A stretch of DNA of 64,000 nt. It comes from Longimicrobium sp. (lineage in GTDB: Bacteria; Gemmatimonadota; Gemmatimonadetes; Longimicrobiales; Longimicrobiaceae). The notes beneath the pieces were generated by a model. It was not told the DNA's origin and made no database searches. It worked only from the letters and a program-made list of their open reading frames with translations. The stretch covers positions 21,439 through 85,438 of the forward strand of contig NZ_DASVSF010000109.1 of the NCBI RefSeq assembly GCF_036388275.1. The letters run 5' to 3'. The position numbers and the translations under genes were made by a program. This document shows, in pieces, positions 25,841-34,484 of the stretch. Numbering within the stretch: position 1 is the stretch's first letter; every line of letters starts with the position of its first letter.

Positions 25841-27436
25841 ATGGACCCCCTCGCCGACTTCCAGGGAGACCTGGACCGTCTGGCCGACCTCACCGACGAA
25901 GAACTCTCCGCCCTGGAGAGCCGTCTGGTCGAGGCGTTCGACGCTGCCGACTCCGGCGGTGACGACGCAGCTGCTGGTCAGCTGGCCGACGCTCTGGACT
26001 CCGTCCGCAACGAGATCGGGCAGCGCTCCGACGCTCCGCCCGCCGAGCCGGTGGCTGCTGCCGCCGACACCGCCACCACCGACCCCGCCCCGACCAGCCA
26101 GGAGAGCACCCCCGTGACCGCTTCCACCGTCGTCAACGACGTCGAGCCCGAGGTCCCGGAGGGCCGGGCTCCCGTCGTCTCCAGCACCAGCGCTGTTGTC
26201 GCTGGCGCGAACCTGGGCGGGTACGACTCCGGCCAGGTCATCCCAGACCTGAACCGCATGTCCAAGGCGATGGCCGACCGCATCTCCACCCTGGGCCGCG
26301 TCGGCGGTGCCGACGGGGAGCAGGTGCTGGTGGCCTCGATCCGCAGCAACATCCCCGACGACCGCTTCCTGAAGTACGGGGACGCGATGGGGAACCGCGA
26401 GAAGATCGACGCCGCGACCAACCTGGACGCCATCACGGCGGCCGGTGGCTGCTGCGCCCCGCTGGACACCCGCTACGACCTGTTCGGCATCGGCGACACC
26501 GTCCGGCCGGTCAAGGCCAGCCTGGCGGGCTTCGGCGCTGACCGGGGCGGCATCCGCTTCTTCGAGGGTCCGACCCTGGACCAGATCGGCGCGGCTGTCG
26601 GCTTCTGGACCTGCGCCGACGACGCGGCCGTGGACGCCGACGACGAGGCGACCTGGAAGGTCTGCGCCCGTGTCAACTGCCCCGACGAGTCCGAGGCCCT
26701 GGTCCAGGCGGTCACGCTCTGCCTGACCTTCGGCGTCATGCAGTCCCGGGTCTTCCCGGAGATGGTCACGGCCAACAACAAGCTGGCCCTGGTCGCCCAG
26801 GCCCGCCTGTCGGAGTCGGCGCTGCTCTCCCAGATCCGCGCGCAGTCCAAGAAGGTCACCGGCGGCACCGTGGAGGCCGGTCTCGGCTTCCTGCGCACGC
26901 TGCTGGACACCGCTGACCGGGCCATCGCCTACTACCGCGACCGGCACCGCATCGCGGCGAACGTGCCGCTCAGCGCCCGCTTCCCGGTCTGGATGATCCA
27001 GGCGATCGACGCCGACATGGTCCGGCAGCCGCCCTCGACCGCGCAGATGGCCGACAACTTCGGCATGAGCGTGGACGAGATCGAGTCCTTCTTCCGGGAC
27101 CGCAACGTCAACGTCGCCTGGACCTTGGACTCCCACGTCCCGGGCACCAACGGCGGTGGCTTCTACGGCAACGTCGCGGACGGCGGGGTCCTCCCGGCCT
27201 TCCCGGAGACCGTGCAGTGGTCGCTCTCCATCGAGGGCAGCTTCCTGTTCCTCGACGGCGGCCAGCTGGACCTCGGCATCGTCCGCGACAGCACGCTGGT
27301 CCGGACCAACGACTACCAGACCTTCACGGAGACCTTCGAGTCGGCCGTCCGGACCGGTGGTGAGGCCCTGTGGGTCACCACGCCGGTGGCCACCACGGGT
27401 CGCTACGCCGGGCCCATCACCTACCCGGCCGTCTGA
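25841..27436 (+). CDS. Major capsid protein
   Basis: 531 aa, ATG with GGAGG about 10 nt upstream. Residues 1-110 are acidic and helical then Ala/Thr/Pro-rich (LADLTDEELSALESRLVEAF), resembling a delta/scaffold region removed on maturation. The rest (YDSGQVIPDLNRMSKAMADR, AAGGCCAPLDTRYDLFGIG, PLSARFPVWMIQAIDADM, VQWSLSIEGSFLFLDGGQLD) is the HK97-fold capsid type common in actinophages. Position after the protease/scaffold gene supports this. The upstream gap (25707-25840) contains TTGACC and TACTGT, possibly a rightward promoter divergent from the inverted cassette, which I cannot confirm. Confidence 0.85.
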   Translation: MDPLADFQGDLDRLADLTDEELSALESRLVEAFDAADSGGDDAAAGQLADALDSVRNEIGQRSDAPPAEPVAAAADTATTDPAPTSQESTPVTASTVVNDVEPEVPEGRAPVVSSTSAVVAGANLGGYDSGQVIPDLNRMSKAMADRISTLGRVGGADGEQVLVASIRSNIPDDRFLKYGDAMGNREKIDAATNLDAITAAGGCCAPLDTRYDLFGIGDTVRPVKASLAGFGADRGGIRFFEGPTLDQIGAAVGFWTCADDAAVDADDEATWKVCARVNCPDESEALVQAVTLCLTFGVMQSRVFPEMVTANNKLALVAQARLSESALLSQIRAQSKKVTGGTVEAGLGFLRTLLDTADRAIAYYRDRHRIAANVPLSARFPVWMIQAIDADMVRQPPSTAQMADNFGMSVDEIESFFRDRNVNVAWTLDSHVPGTNGGGFYGNVADGGVLPAFPETVQWSLSIEGSFLFLDGGQLDLGIVRDSTLVRTNDYQTFTETFESAVRTGGEALWVTTPVATTGRYAGPITYPAV

Positions 27437-27480
27437 TCCCCCTCGCTGAGGCTGGTTGACAGAGAGAGGAGGGACAGATC

Positions 27481-28635
27481 GTGCCTGGTTACGTGCAGGA
27501 CAACGCCGCTTCAGTCCGAGGCCGCGCGCTTCGGGTGACGCAGCTGGGGTCCGACGGTGCACCCATCACCGGATCCTCGTGTGACGTGTACCTGACCGGC
27601 GGCTTCATCTCGTTCCAGTTCACCCCGGAGTACTCCGAGGGCGACGAGATCGAGATCAAGAACGCCGCTGGAGAGACCTGCGTCTACTACAAGCTCCCCG
27701 ACACCCTGAAGAACGTCGGGCTGAGCATGAGCATCTGCGACCCGGACCCCGTCCTGACGCAGATGCTGGTCGGTGGTGAGGTGCTGACCGCTGGTGGCAC
27801 CTCCACCTTCGCCCCCTCGGGGACCGACGCCGGGGACATGGTGGCCATCGGCTACGCCTCCGAGCTGGCCGGTGCCGTGGCCAACCCGAACGGCGTGGCC
27901 GTGGAGGTCTGGGCCGACGCGGTGGTCAACGGGCGCTCTGCGTCCCGCGCCCCGTTCTGGCACTACCTGTTCCCGTCGGCGCAGTTCCGGCTGGACGGCG
28001 ACCGGGTCATCGAGAACGGCAACCTGGCCACGGCCTTCGCAGGCACGGGCACGGGCAACGAGGCCTTCGGCTCCGGTCCGAACCTGGACCTGGCCGGAGT
28101 CACCCCGGCTCCGCCCGCTGGTGCCTTCGACTGGCGCTTCCCGGCCCACACGGACCGGCCCTTCCTCTACACGCGCAGCTTCTTCGCGCCGCTGGGGCTG
28201 AAGGGTCAGTTCGACAACCTCGGGATCCCGATCGTGCGGATCACCGCTGGGGATCCGGGCGTCTTCAGCCCGGTCAACGCCACGCGACCGGCCGATCTGG
28301 CCGACCTCCAGTCGCAGGGCGCTCTGGGCAGCACCACCGCCTGGGACCCCAACGAGTTCGTCACGCTGCGGGACAACACCGAGGCGTACTGGGACGGGGC
28401 CGCCTGGGTCGCCGGTCGGGCTCCGGCTCCGGCCATCGTGGCCACCGGCGCGACGGCGGGCACGCCGGGCATGTTCACGCCTCCGGGCGCGGACGCTCCG
28501 GCCGACCTCGATGCGCTGGAGGATGTCGTCGCCACGCCGACCACTGCCTGGACCGTCGGGCAGCGGATCGTCCTGGCGGACGGTACGACGGCACACTGGA
28601 ACGGCACCGCCTGGGTTGCGGGCTCCGCGACCTGA
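27481..28635 (+). CDS. Probable major tail protein with duplicated C-terminal domain
   Basis: 384 aa; GTG start with GAGGAGGGACA upstream. Residues 1-255 (FISFQFTPEYSEGDEIEIKN, VEVWADAVVNGRS, FWHYLFPSAQFRLDGD) fit the tail-tube proteins I know from actinophages. The last ~130 residues contain two similar units, each running from PG.F.P through A.LDAL/DLQ to TAW......V.LAD and ending in W.G.AWVAG; these may be surface-exposed decoration domains. A capsid decoration protein is the main alternative, because the gene directly follows capsid and precedes the connector genes. A GGTTGACAG site lies at 27454-27462 in the gap. Confidence 0.6.
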   Translation: MPGYVQDNAASVRGRALRVTQLGSDGAPITGSSCDVYLTGGFISFQFTPEYSEGDEIEIKNAAGETCVYYKLPDTLKNVGLSMSICDPDPVLTQMLVGGEVLTAGGTSTFAPSGTDAGDMVAIGYASELAGAVANPNGVAVEVWADAVVNGRSASRAPFWHYLFPSAQFRLDGDRVIENGNLATAFAGTGTGNEAFGSGPNLDLAGVTPAPPAGAFDWRFPAHTDRPFLYTRSFFAPLGLKGQFDNLGIPIVRITAGDPGVFSPVNATRPADLADLQSQGALGSTTAWDPNEFVTLRDNTEAYWDGAAWVAGRAPAPAIVATGATAGTPGMFTPPGADAPADLDALEDVVATPTTAWTVGQRIVLADGTTAHWNGTAWVAGSAT

Positions 28636-28694
28636 TCGGGCCGGGGTTCGCCCCGGTTGACATGGCATGACCAGCGAAGGCGGAGGGTGTTCGG

Positions 28695-29408
28695 ATGCTC
28701 TGGGTTGACCCCACCGACCCCTCCGTCTTCGCTGCCGTCACGGGGCAGGCGGCACCTGAGACCGCACCGGCCGAGCCGGACGAAGACCTGGTCCTGGCCC
28801 TGGCTGTTGCCAGCGAGATCCTGACGCTGGCGACCGGGCACCTGATCCACCCGGCCGGGACGCAGGTGGAGGAGATGATCTCCACGCCGAACGTCCGCCG
28901 GATCTCGCCGGTCTACGGGCCGGTCCTCGAAGTCCTCGGCATCAACGTGGTGGACCCGCTCAGCGGCTCTGAGAGCCCGATCCGGAAGACCTACCGGCTC
29001 GTGGGCTCCACCATCCACTTCTTCGGCTCAGCGGGCGCTGTGCCGGGCTGGCGCGGCGGCTCTGCCTGCGGCGCGTCCGGGCAGCAGATCCTGCGGGTCG
29101 AGTACCGCTTCGGCTCCACCCTCACCCGGGGCGCTCGCAACGCGCTGCTGGCCTACGCCCGCCAGCTCTACCTGTCCTTCATCGAGGACGGCGAGTGCCA
29201 GCTGCCCGACCGGGTCACCAGCCTCACGCGCGAGGGCATCAGCATGGAGCTGATCACCCCGCAGGACTACCTGGACAAGGGCCGCACCGGGCTGCCGACC
29301 GTGGACGCCTGGCTGTCCCAGATCAACCCGAAGCGCGCGCTGCGGCCGTCGGGGGTCTACACCCCGGACTCACCTCCAGGCGTCGGTGTGCGGCTGCGGA
29401 GGGCCTGA
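28695..29408 (+). CDS. Head-to-tail adaptor
   Basis: 237 aa. Contains LVLALAVASEILTLATGHLI, RRISPVYGPVLEVLGINVVD, LRVEYRFGSTLTRGARNALLAYARQLYLS and LPDRVTSLTREGISMELI, a pattern typical of actinophage connector proteins that dock under the portal. ATG preceded by CGGAGGGTGTTCGG. A GGTTGACAT site lies upstream at 28655-28663. Confidence 0.7.
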   Translation: MLWVDPTDPSVFAAVTGQAAPETAPAEPDEDLVLALAVASEILTLATGHLIHPAGTQVEEMISTPNVRRISPVYGPVLEVLGINVVDPLSGSESPIRKTYRLVGSTIHFFGSAGAVPGWRGGSACGASGQQILRVEYRFGSTLTRGARNALLAYARQLYLSFIEDGECQLPDRVTSLTREGISMELITPQDYLDKGRTGLPTVDAWLSQINPKRALRPSGVYTPDSPPGVGVRLRRA

Positions 29409-29411
29409 GCC

Positions 29412-29966
29412 ATGACCTACGCCCGGACCGACCCGTTCGCGGCCGACCGGCTGGCTGAGGCCGATGCTGCGGCTGCCGCGATGATCGAGGCGGCCGAGGC
29501 CGGTGCCAGCACCGGGCCTTCGACCCTCTCCAGCATGGGTGAGGCCTTGCTGGAGATCGTGAAAGCCGCCGCCCTTGCCAAGGGCACCCCGCTCCCGGCC
29601 AGGCAGTCGGTCTACATGGCCCCGATCCCGGCCGACTGTGAGCAGGTCGCCGTGCTGTTCACCGGCTGGAACCCCACCCCGGCCGCCGACGGGCCGACCA
29701 TCTGCAAGCCGTGGCGCTGGATGGGCAGCTACTCGGTGATCATCACCCGCTGCACACCCGCCGTGCAGAAGGGCAAGACCCCGCCCTCGATGGAGATGAT
29801 GATCGAGGCCGCGCGCCTGGCCAGCTCGGACGCCGAGATCCTGCTGGAGGCTGTCAACCGGCTGGACGAGATCGGCTCGGACATCTCGGTGGTCACGAAC
29901 GCTCCCTCCGGCGGCTTCCAGACCGTCGAGCTGAACGTCCAGCTGCTGGCGGTCGGCACCTTCTGA
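29412..29966 (+). CDS. Tail terminator or head-tail connector protein
   Basis: 184 aa, starting 4 nt after the adaptor. Contains SMGEALLEIVKAAALAKGTPLPARQSVYMAP, DCEQVAVLFTGW and a C-terminal AVNRLDEIGSDISVV...GGFQTVELNVQLLAVGTF, consistent with the beta-sheet tail terminator family that caps the tail tube. Ends in TGATG with the next gene. A TGTCAACCG site (29852-29860) lies in codons for VNR. Confidence 0.65.
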   Translation: MTYARTDPFAADRLAEADAAAAAMIEAAEAGASTGPSTLSSMGEALLEIVKAAALAKGTPLPARQSVYMAPIPADCEQVAVLFTGWNPTPAADGPTICKPWRWMGSYSVIITRCTPAVQKGKTPPSMEMMIEAARLASSDAEILLEAVNRLDEIGSDISVVTNAPSGGFQTVELNVQLLAVGTF

Positions 29967-30388
29967 TGGCCCGGACCAAGGTCGAATGGGTCCCCGACGA
30001 GGCAGCCATCAAGGAGTTCGCCGGGTGGACCGGGCCCGTGGGCCAGTCGGTCAACCGCCTGGCGATGGAGGCCGTCTTCCGGATCCGTGGCCTGGCCAAC
30101 CGGCGCTCGGGCGTGATGACTGCCGGGATGCACTACAAGAAGGGCACCTGGTCCCGGGGGATCCAGTTCGATGCGGGCTCCGACGTGGGCTACACGCTGT
30201 TCGTGGACCAGGGGACCAAGCCGCACCCGATCAAGCCGAAGAACCCCGGTGGGGTGCTGACCTTCTACTGGCCCAAGGTCGGCCGGGTCGTGCACTTCAA
30301 GTCCGTCCAGCACCCCGGCAACAAGCCCTACAAGTTCCTGGAGCGCGGCCTGGAGGCCGCCCTGAGCATGTGGGAGCGCGGCGGTTGA
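29966..30388 (+). CDS. HK97 gp10-like head-tail joining protein (140 aa)
   Basis: Residues ~70-125 show GYTLFVDQGTKPHPIKPKN, LTFYWPKVGRVVHFKSVQHP and KPYKFLERGLEAAL, the hallmark of gp10-like neck/tail completion proteins (the V..GT..HPI core). It starts in a TGATG overlap. Its TGA stop is inside a GGTTGACAT site (30383-30391). Confidence 0.75.
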   Translation: MARTKVEWVPDEAAIKEFAGWTGPVGQSVNRLAMEAVFRIRGLANRRSGVMTAGMHYKKGTWSRGIQFDAGSDVGYTLFVDQGTKPHPIKPKNPGGVLTFYWPKVGRVVHFKSVQHPGNKPYKFLERGLEAALSMWERGG

Positions 30389-30449
30389 CATGACCGGCTG
30401 ACAGACTGCAAGCGCACGTGCACGCCCCGCTGATGAGATGGAGATGTCG

Positions 30450-30935
30450 ATGCCACGCAAGACGTTCAGGGTCGCTGCGGCGGTCGAGCCGATCAGCTTC
30501 GACCTGGAGGGCCCGATCCGGGGGATCCAGAACTTCCCCTGCCGCGACCGGATGGCCGCCGGTTCGCTGATGCGCTTCGCCGAGATGTTCTCCTCGATCA
30601 AGGACGAGGCCGAGGGCTCTCCCGAGGCCGCCTCCGACGGCGCGAAGGCCATCCCCGCGATCCGCCAGTTCTTCGACTCCGCCCTCCAGAAGGAGGGCCG
30701 CTCCCGCTTCTGGGACATGATCAACGACGACGACGAGGGCATCCCGCTGGACACCCTGGTCGAGGTCGCTGGCTGGCTCGCGGAGGTGTACTCGGGTGGA
30801 CGCCCTACTGGGACGAACTCCGGCAGTACATCGGAGGGGACCTCAACTGGCGACGGTTCTCCGGCTACGCCCTCAGCCGGGGACATCGTCGAGTACTCAC
30901 GACCCTCACAGCTGACGAGTTCTACGACCTCGTAG
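30450..30935 (+). CDS. Tail assembly chaperone, G-type zero-frame product
   Basis: About 161 aa from ATG 30450 (MPRKTFRV); GGAG at 30440-30443 fits that start, although ATG 30438 and 30444 are also in frame. This is the small chaperone that coats the tape measure before the tail tube assembles. It includes IQNFPCRDRMAAGSLMRFAEM and ends with a Gly/Ser/Thr/Pro-rich tail (TGTNSGSTSEGTSTGDGSPA), the usual fate of the unshifted G product. Position just before the tape measure supports the call. Confidence 0.75.
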   Translation: MPRKTFRVAAAVEPISFDLEGPIRGIQNFPCRDRMAAGSLMRFAEMFSSIKDEAEGSPEAASDGAKAIPAIRQFFDSALQKEGRSRFWDMINDDDEGIPLDTLVEVAGWLAEVYSGGRPTGTNSGSTSEGTSTGDGSPATPSAGDIVEYSRPSQLTSSTTS

Positions 30936-31090
30936 AGCACTGGCTGGAGGAGAGGTCGATCGAGGACAAGGAACAGCACGACGCCCGGGATCGGGTCAGG
31001 GTCAACCTGGCCAGGGCCACGAAGGTGGCCGAGCAGATGGCCTCGGGTGAGGACGTGAGCGACGTGCCGCCCCACCTGCTGGGGAGGTAG
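30800..31090 (+). CDS. Tail assembly chaperone, T extension in the -1 frame
   Basis: The -1 frame relative to the G gene is open through this region, has high coding bias and no start of its own. It reads TPYWDELRQYIGGDLNWRRF, then ADEFYDLVEHWLEE, then DRVRVNLARATKVAEQM and ends at TAG 31088-31090. This is the typical T domain made by programmed -1 frameshifting, giving a G-T fusion. The slip must occur before about 30800; GGGTGGA at 30794-30800 is the nearest candidate, but it is not a canonical heptamer, so the exact site is uncertain. Confidence 0.75.
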   Translation, partial: TPYWDELRQYIGGDLNWRRFSGYALSRGHRRVLTTLTADEFYDLVEHWLEERSIEDKEQHDARDRVRVNLARATKVAEQMASGEDVSDVPPHLLGR

Positions 31091-31163
31091 CAGGACCGGC
31101 GGGGCTCGGTTGACACGGGCCCCGCCGGACGGGACAAGCCGTACAGGACAGGGGGGTGCGCGG

Positions 31164-34100
31164 GTGGCAATCGTCGGGACAGCGTTCGTCCGGCTGAAGG
31201 TCATCGGCGACACCCTGGCCAACGACATCGGCAAGTCCGTCAAGCAGTCCGTCGATGCCTCCTCCGCCGACCTGGACAAGGCCGGGGAGGACGTAGGCAA
31301 GAAGGTCAGCGACAGCACCGGCAAGGCGCTGGGCGACGGCATCAACGAGAAGATGGGCCCGCTCGCGGACTCCATCGGCGACCAGATCGGTCGCCGCATG
31401 GGCGAGAACATGAACAAGAGCCTGCGGGTCAAGGTCGTCTCGGCCGTGACCAACAGCTTCGAGTCCGCCAAGACCGAGGTCCAGGGCTTCGGCGAGAAGT
31501 TCAAGCCCTCCATCGACAAGTTCACGACGGACTTCAAGAAGCAGACCGAGGGCGGCCTGAAGAAGGCGCTCTCCGGGTCGCTGTTCGCCATGCTCGGCAC
31601 GGCGATCACCGTGCTGCCCTCGATGGTCGCCTTCGGTGGCGCGGTCGCCGGTGCACTGGTGTCAACCGTCATCACCGGGCTGGCAGCGCTGGGTCCAGCG
31701 GTAGCCGGTGGCGCGCTCGCGGCGGTAGGCGGGCTCGCTGCGATCACCATCAGCATGGGCCTGCTGAAGGCCGCGATGGACGTGCAGTCCCCCGCGATGG
31801 AGGTCTTCCGGGGCAACCTGCTGAACCTGAAGACGGCGTTCGCCGAGCCCGTGGCCGCTGGCCTGGCGACAGCTGCGCCCGCGCTCCAGCAGATGTCCGA
31901 CCAGCTGTTCCCTGCCCTGAACCTCCAGCTGGAGACCCTGGGCTTCGTCGCGGCCGGGATCATCCAGGACTTCGCCGACATGGCCACCACCTCGGCCAAC
32001 GTCGAGCGGCTGAACACCGTCCTGGCCAACAACAACACCTTCGTGGCCGGGGCCGGGGCCGGGATGGTCGGCTTCGCCCAGGCCGCGCTGATCCTGTTGT
32101 CCCACCTGGGCCCGGTGACCGACTTCCTGGGCCAGGGGATCCAGGATCTGGGCGAGTGGGCCGCCCGGACGATGGGTGCCGCTGAGGCCACCGGTGCCCT
32201 GGACGGCTTCATCACCCGATCGTTCGACGCGCTGCGCTACTTCGTCGGCATCCTGTGGGACTTCGGCGCGGGCGTGGTCAACGTCTTCAAGGCCGCCTTC
32301 GGGGCCAGCGGCGGGATGCTGACCAACCTGCACGACGTGGCCGCGTCGTTCCGGGCATGGACCGGGGACGAGACCAACCAGACCCGGATGACCGCCTTCT
32401 TCGAGAAGATGCGGGACATCGCGGGGCAGGTGCTGGACATCTTCATCCCGCTCGGCAAGGCCGGGCTGGGGGCCCTGGAGGACACCGACCTCACCGCCGT
32501 GACCCAGGGCCTGGACGGGCTGAAGGCTCTCGGCCCGCCGATCGCGCAGATGTTCAACAGCATCAAGGACGCCGCTGGCCCGGCGCTGATGGACACCTTC
32601 CTGAACCTGGTCCAGGTCATCACGCAGCTGGCCGATAGCGGCGTGCTCTCAGCTCTGACCGGCGCGTTCTCCAACCTGCTGGCGATCATCTCCGCCGTGC
32701 TGGCCATCCCCGGGGTGGGTCAGCTGCTGGCCTTCGTGGCCGGGCTCGCGGTGATGATGAAGACGGTCATGCTGGTCGTGAACGTCCTGAAGCTGCTCTG
32801 GCCTGCGATCCAGCTGATCATCGGCATCATCCGGGTGCTGGCTGCCGTCTTCGGTGGCATCCCGCTGGCCATCGCGGCTGTCGTGATCGCCCTGGTCTGG
32901 TTCCTGACCCAGACCGAGACCGGGCGCGCGATCCTGGCTGCCGCCTGGAACGCCATCAAGGTGGCCATCAGCGCGGCCATCGACGGACTGGTCATCGCTT
33001 TCAACTGGCTGGTCGAGGCCTTCACGACCGCCTGGAACGCGATCACGAGCTTCCTGAGCGGGCTGGGCGGCTGGTTCGCCGGGGTCTTCGCCACGATCGG
33101 CGCGGCCATCTCCACCGCGTGGAACGCCGCGCTGGCCTTCATCTCCGGGCCGATCGGCGCGATCCGGGACTTCATCGTCTCGGTCTTCAACGGGATCCTG
33201 GGCTTCATCCAGATGATCTTCAACGCCTACCTGCTGGTCATCACGACGGTCTTCACGGCGATCTGGGGCTTCATCCAGCCGATCCTGACGGCCATCGGCG
33301 GCTTCTTCGTCGCGGTCTTCAACGGGATCATGGCCGTGGTCCAGGGCTTCGTGAACGTGCTCTACGAGATCTGGATCCGGGTCTTCCCGCTGCTGCTGCT
33401 GCCGATCCGGATCTTCTACGGCGTCGTGATCTTGATCTGGCAGGAACTGTCGGCCGCCGTGACCGCCGTGGTCCAGGTGCTCTGGGACTGGATCCAGGCC
33501 GCCTGGACCGCGATCTACGACGCGGTGAGCGCGACGGTGCAGGCCATCTCGGACTTCGTCATCGGGGTCTGGAACGCGATCTGGGGCTTCCTCCAGCCGA
33601 TCATCCAGGCGATCTGGGACTTCATCGTCTCGGCCTGGAACGGGATGAAGGACGCCGTCGGGGCAGCGATCCAGGCGATCAGCGATGTCGTCCACTCGGT
33701 CTGGGATGCGATCTCCGGCTTCATCAACACCGTCGTCGGCGCGATCGTGGACTTCGTCCAGGGCCGCTGGGAGATCATGCGCGGCAACATCGAGACCGCG
33801 CTGAACGCGATCAAGGGCGTTGTCGAGTCGATCTGGAACGGGATCTCCGGCTTCATCGGGACCGTCATCGGTGGGATCTCCACTGCGATCTCCACGGTCT
33901 GGACCGGCATCTCCACTGCGATCAGCACCGCGATGGGGACCGCCAAGTCCACCATCGAGACGGTCTGGGGCAACATCGAGGGCTTCATCCAGGGCGCTCT
34001 GGACCGGATCAAGGGCCTGATCAACGCGGTCTGGGGCACGATCGGCGACATCGGCGAGGGCATCCTGGACGGCCTGAAGACGGCGGCCAACGGGATGATC

Positions 34101-34481
34101 AGCACGGTGAACGGCGTGATCAGCGGCCTGAACGCCGCCATCGGCGTGGCCAACATGCTGCCCGGTGCGGACATCCCGACCATCCCGAAGATCCCGCTGC
34201 TGGCCAAGGGCGGAACCATCTCCCCGCTGGGTGGCGGCACGCTGGCGATGATCGCCGAGGCCGGACGGCCGGAGCGCGTCGAGCCGCTGGACTCCTCGGG
34301 CTTGTCAACCAGAGACCGGGCGATCATCAACCTCCTGGCCGACGGTTCTGGCGGGGGCAGCGGCGGCACGGACGTGCGCGTCTACATCGGTGAGCGGGAG
34401 CTGACGGAGATCATCGACGTGGTGGTGGAGGACCGAGAGGACTCCTTGGCAGGTCGCGTGCTGACCGGGACGAAGGGGTAG
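31164..34481 (+). CDS. Tape measure protein (1105 aa)
   Basis: GTG at 31164 (VAIVGTAFVRLKVIG) follows an ACAGGGGGGT ribosome binding site; an upstream TTG at 31110 lies inside a GGTTGACACGG site and is less likely. The protein has long hydrophobic segments at ~150-220 and ~530-610, then ~450 residues of Trp-rich repeats of the WNAIWGF/WDFIVSAWNG type, and an end region with a GGTISPLGGGTLAMIAEAGRPE-like motif, all typical of tape measures. By the usual 0.15 nm per residue it implies a tail of about 165 nm. It sets tail length and is ejected with the DNA. Confidence 0.92.
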   Translation: MAIVGTAFVRLKVIGDTLANDIGKSVKQSVDASSADLDKAGEDVGKKVSDSTGKALGDGINEKMGPLADSIGDQIGRRMGENMNKSLRVKVVSAVTNSFESAKTEVQGFGEKFKPSIDKFTTDFKKQTEGGLKKALSGSLFAMLGTAITVLPSMVAFGGAVAGALVSTVITGLAALGPAVAGGALAAVGGLAAITISMGLLKAAMDVQSPAMEVFRGNLLNLKTAFAEPVAAGLATAAPALQQMSDQLFPALNLQLETLGFVAAGIIQDFADMATTSANVERLNTVLANNNTFVAGAGAGMVGFAQAALILLSHLGPVTDFLGQGIQDLGEWAARTMGAAEATGALDGFITRSFDALRYFVGILWDFGAGVVNVFKAAFGASGGMLTNLHDVAASFRAWTGDETNQTRMTAFFEKMRDIAGQVLDIFIPLGKAGLGALEDTDLTAVTQGLDGLKALGPPIAQMFNSIKDAAGPALMDTFLNLVQVITQLADSGVLSALTGAFSNLLAIISAVLAIPGVGQLLAFVAGLAVMMKTVMLVVNVLKLLWPAIQLIIGIIRVLAAVFGGIPLAIAAVVIALVWFLTQTETGRAILAAAWNAIKVAISAAIDGLVIAFNWLVEAFTTAWNAITSFLSGLGGWFAGVFATIGAAISTAWNAALAFISGPIGAIRDFIVSVFNGILGFIQMIFNAYLLVITTVFTAIWGFIQPILTAIGGFFVAVFNGIMAVVQGFVNVLYEIWIRVFPLLLLPIRIFYGVVILIWQELSAAVTAVVQVLWDWIQAAWTAIYDAVSATVQAISDFVIGVWNAIWGFLQPIIQAIWDFIVSAWNGMKDAVGAAIQAISDVVHSVWDAISGFINTVVGAIVDFVQGRWEIMRGNIETALNAIKGVVESIWNGISGFIGTVIGGISTAISTVWTGISTAISTAMGTAKSTIETVWGNIEGFIQGALDRIKGLINAVWGTIGDIGEGILDGLKTAANGMISTVNGVISGLNAAIGVANMLPGADIPTIPKIPLLAKGGTISPLGGGTLAMIAEAGRPERVEPLDSSGLSTRDRAIINLLADGSGGGSGGTDVRVYIGERELTEIIDVVVEDREDSLAGRVLTGTKG

Positions 34482-34484
34482 GTC

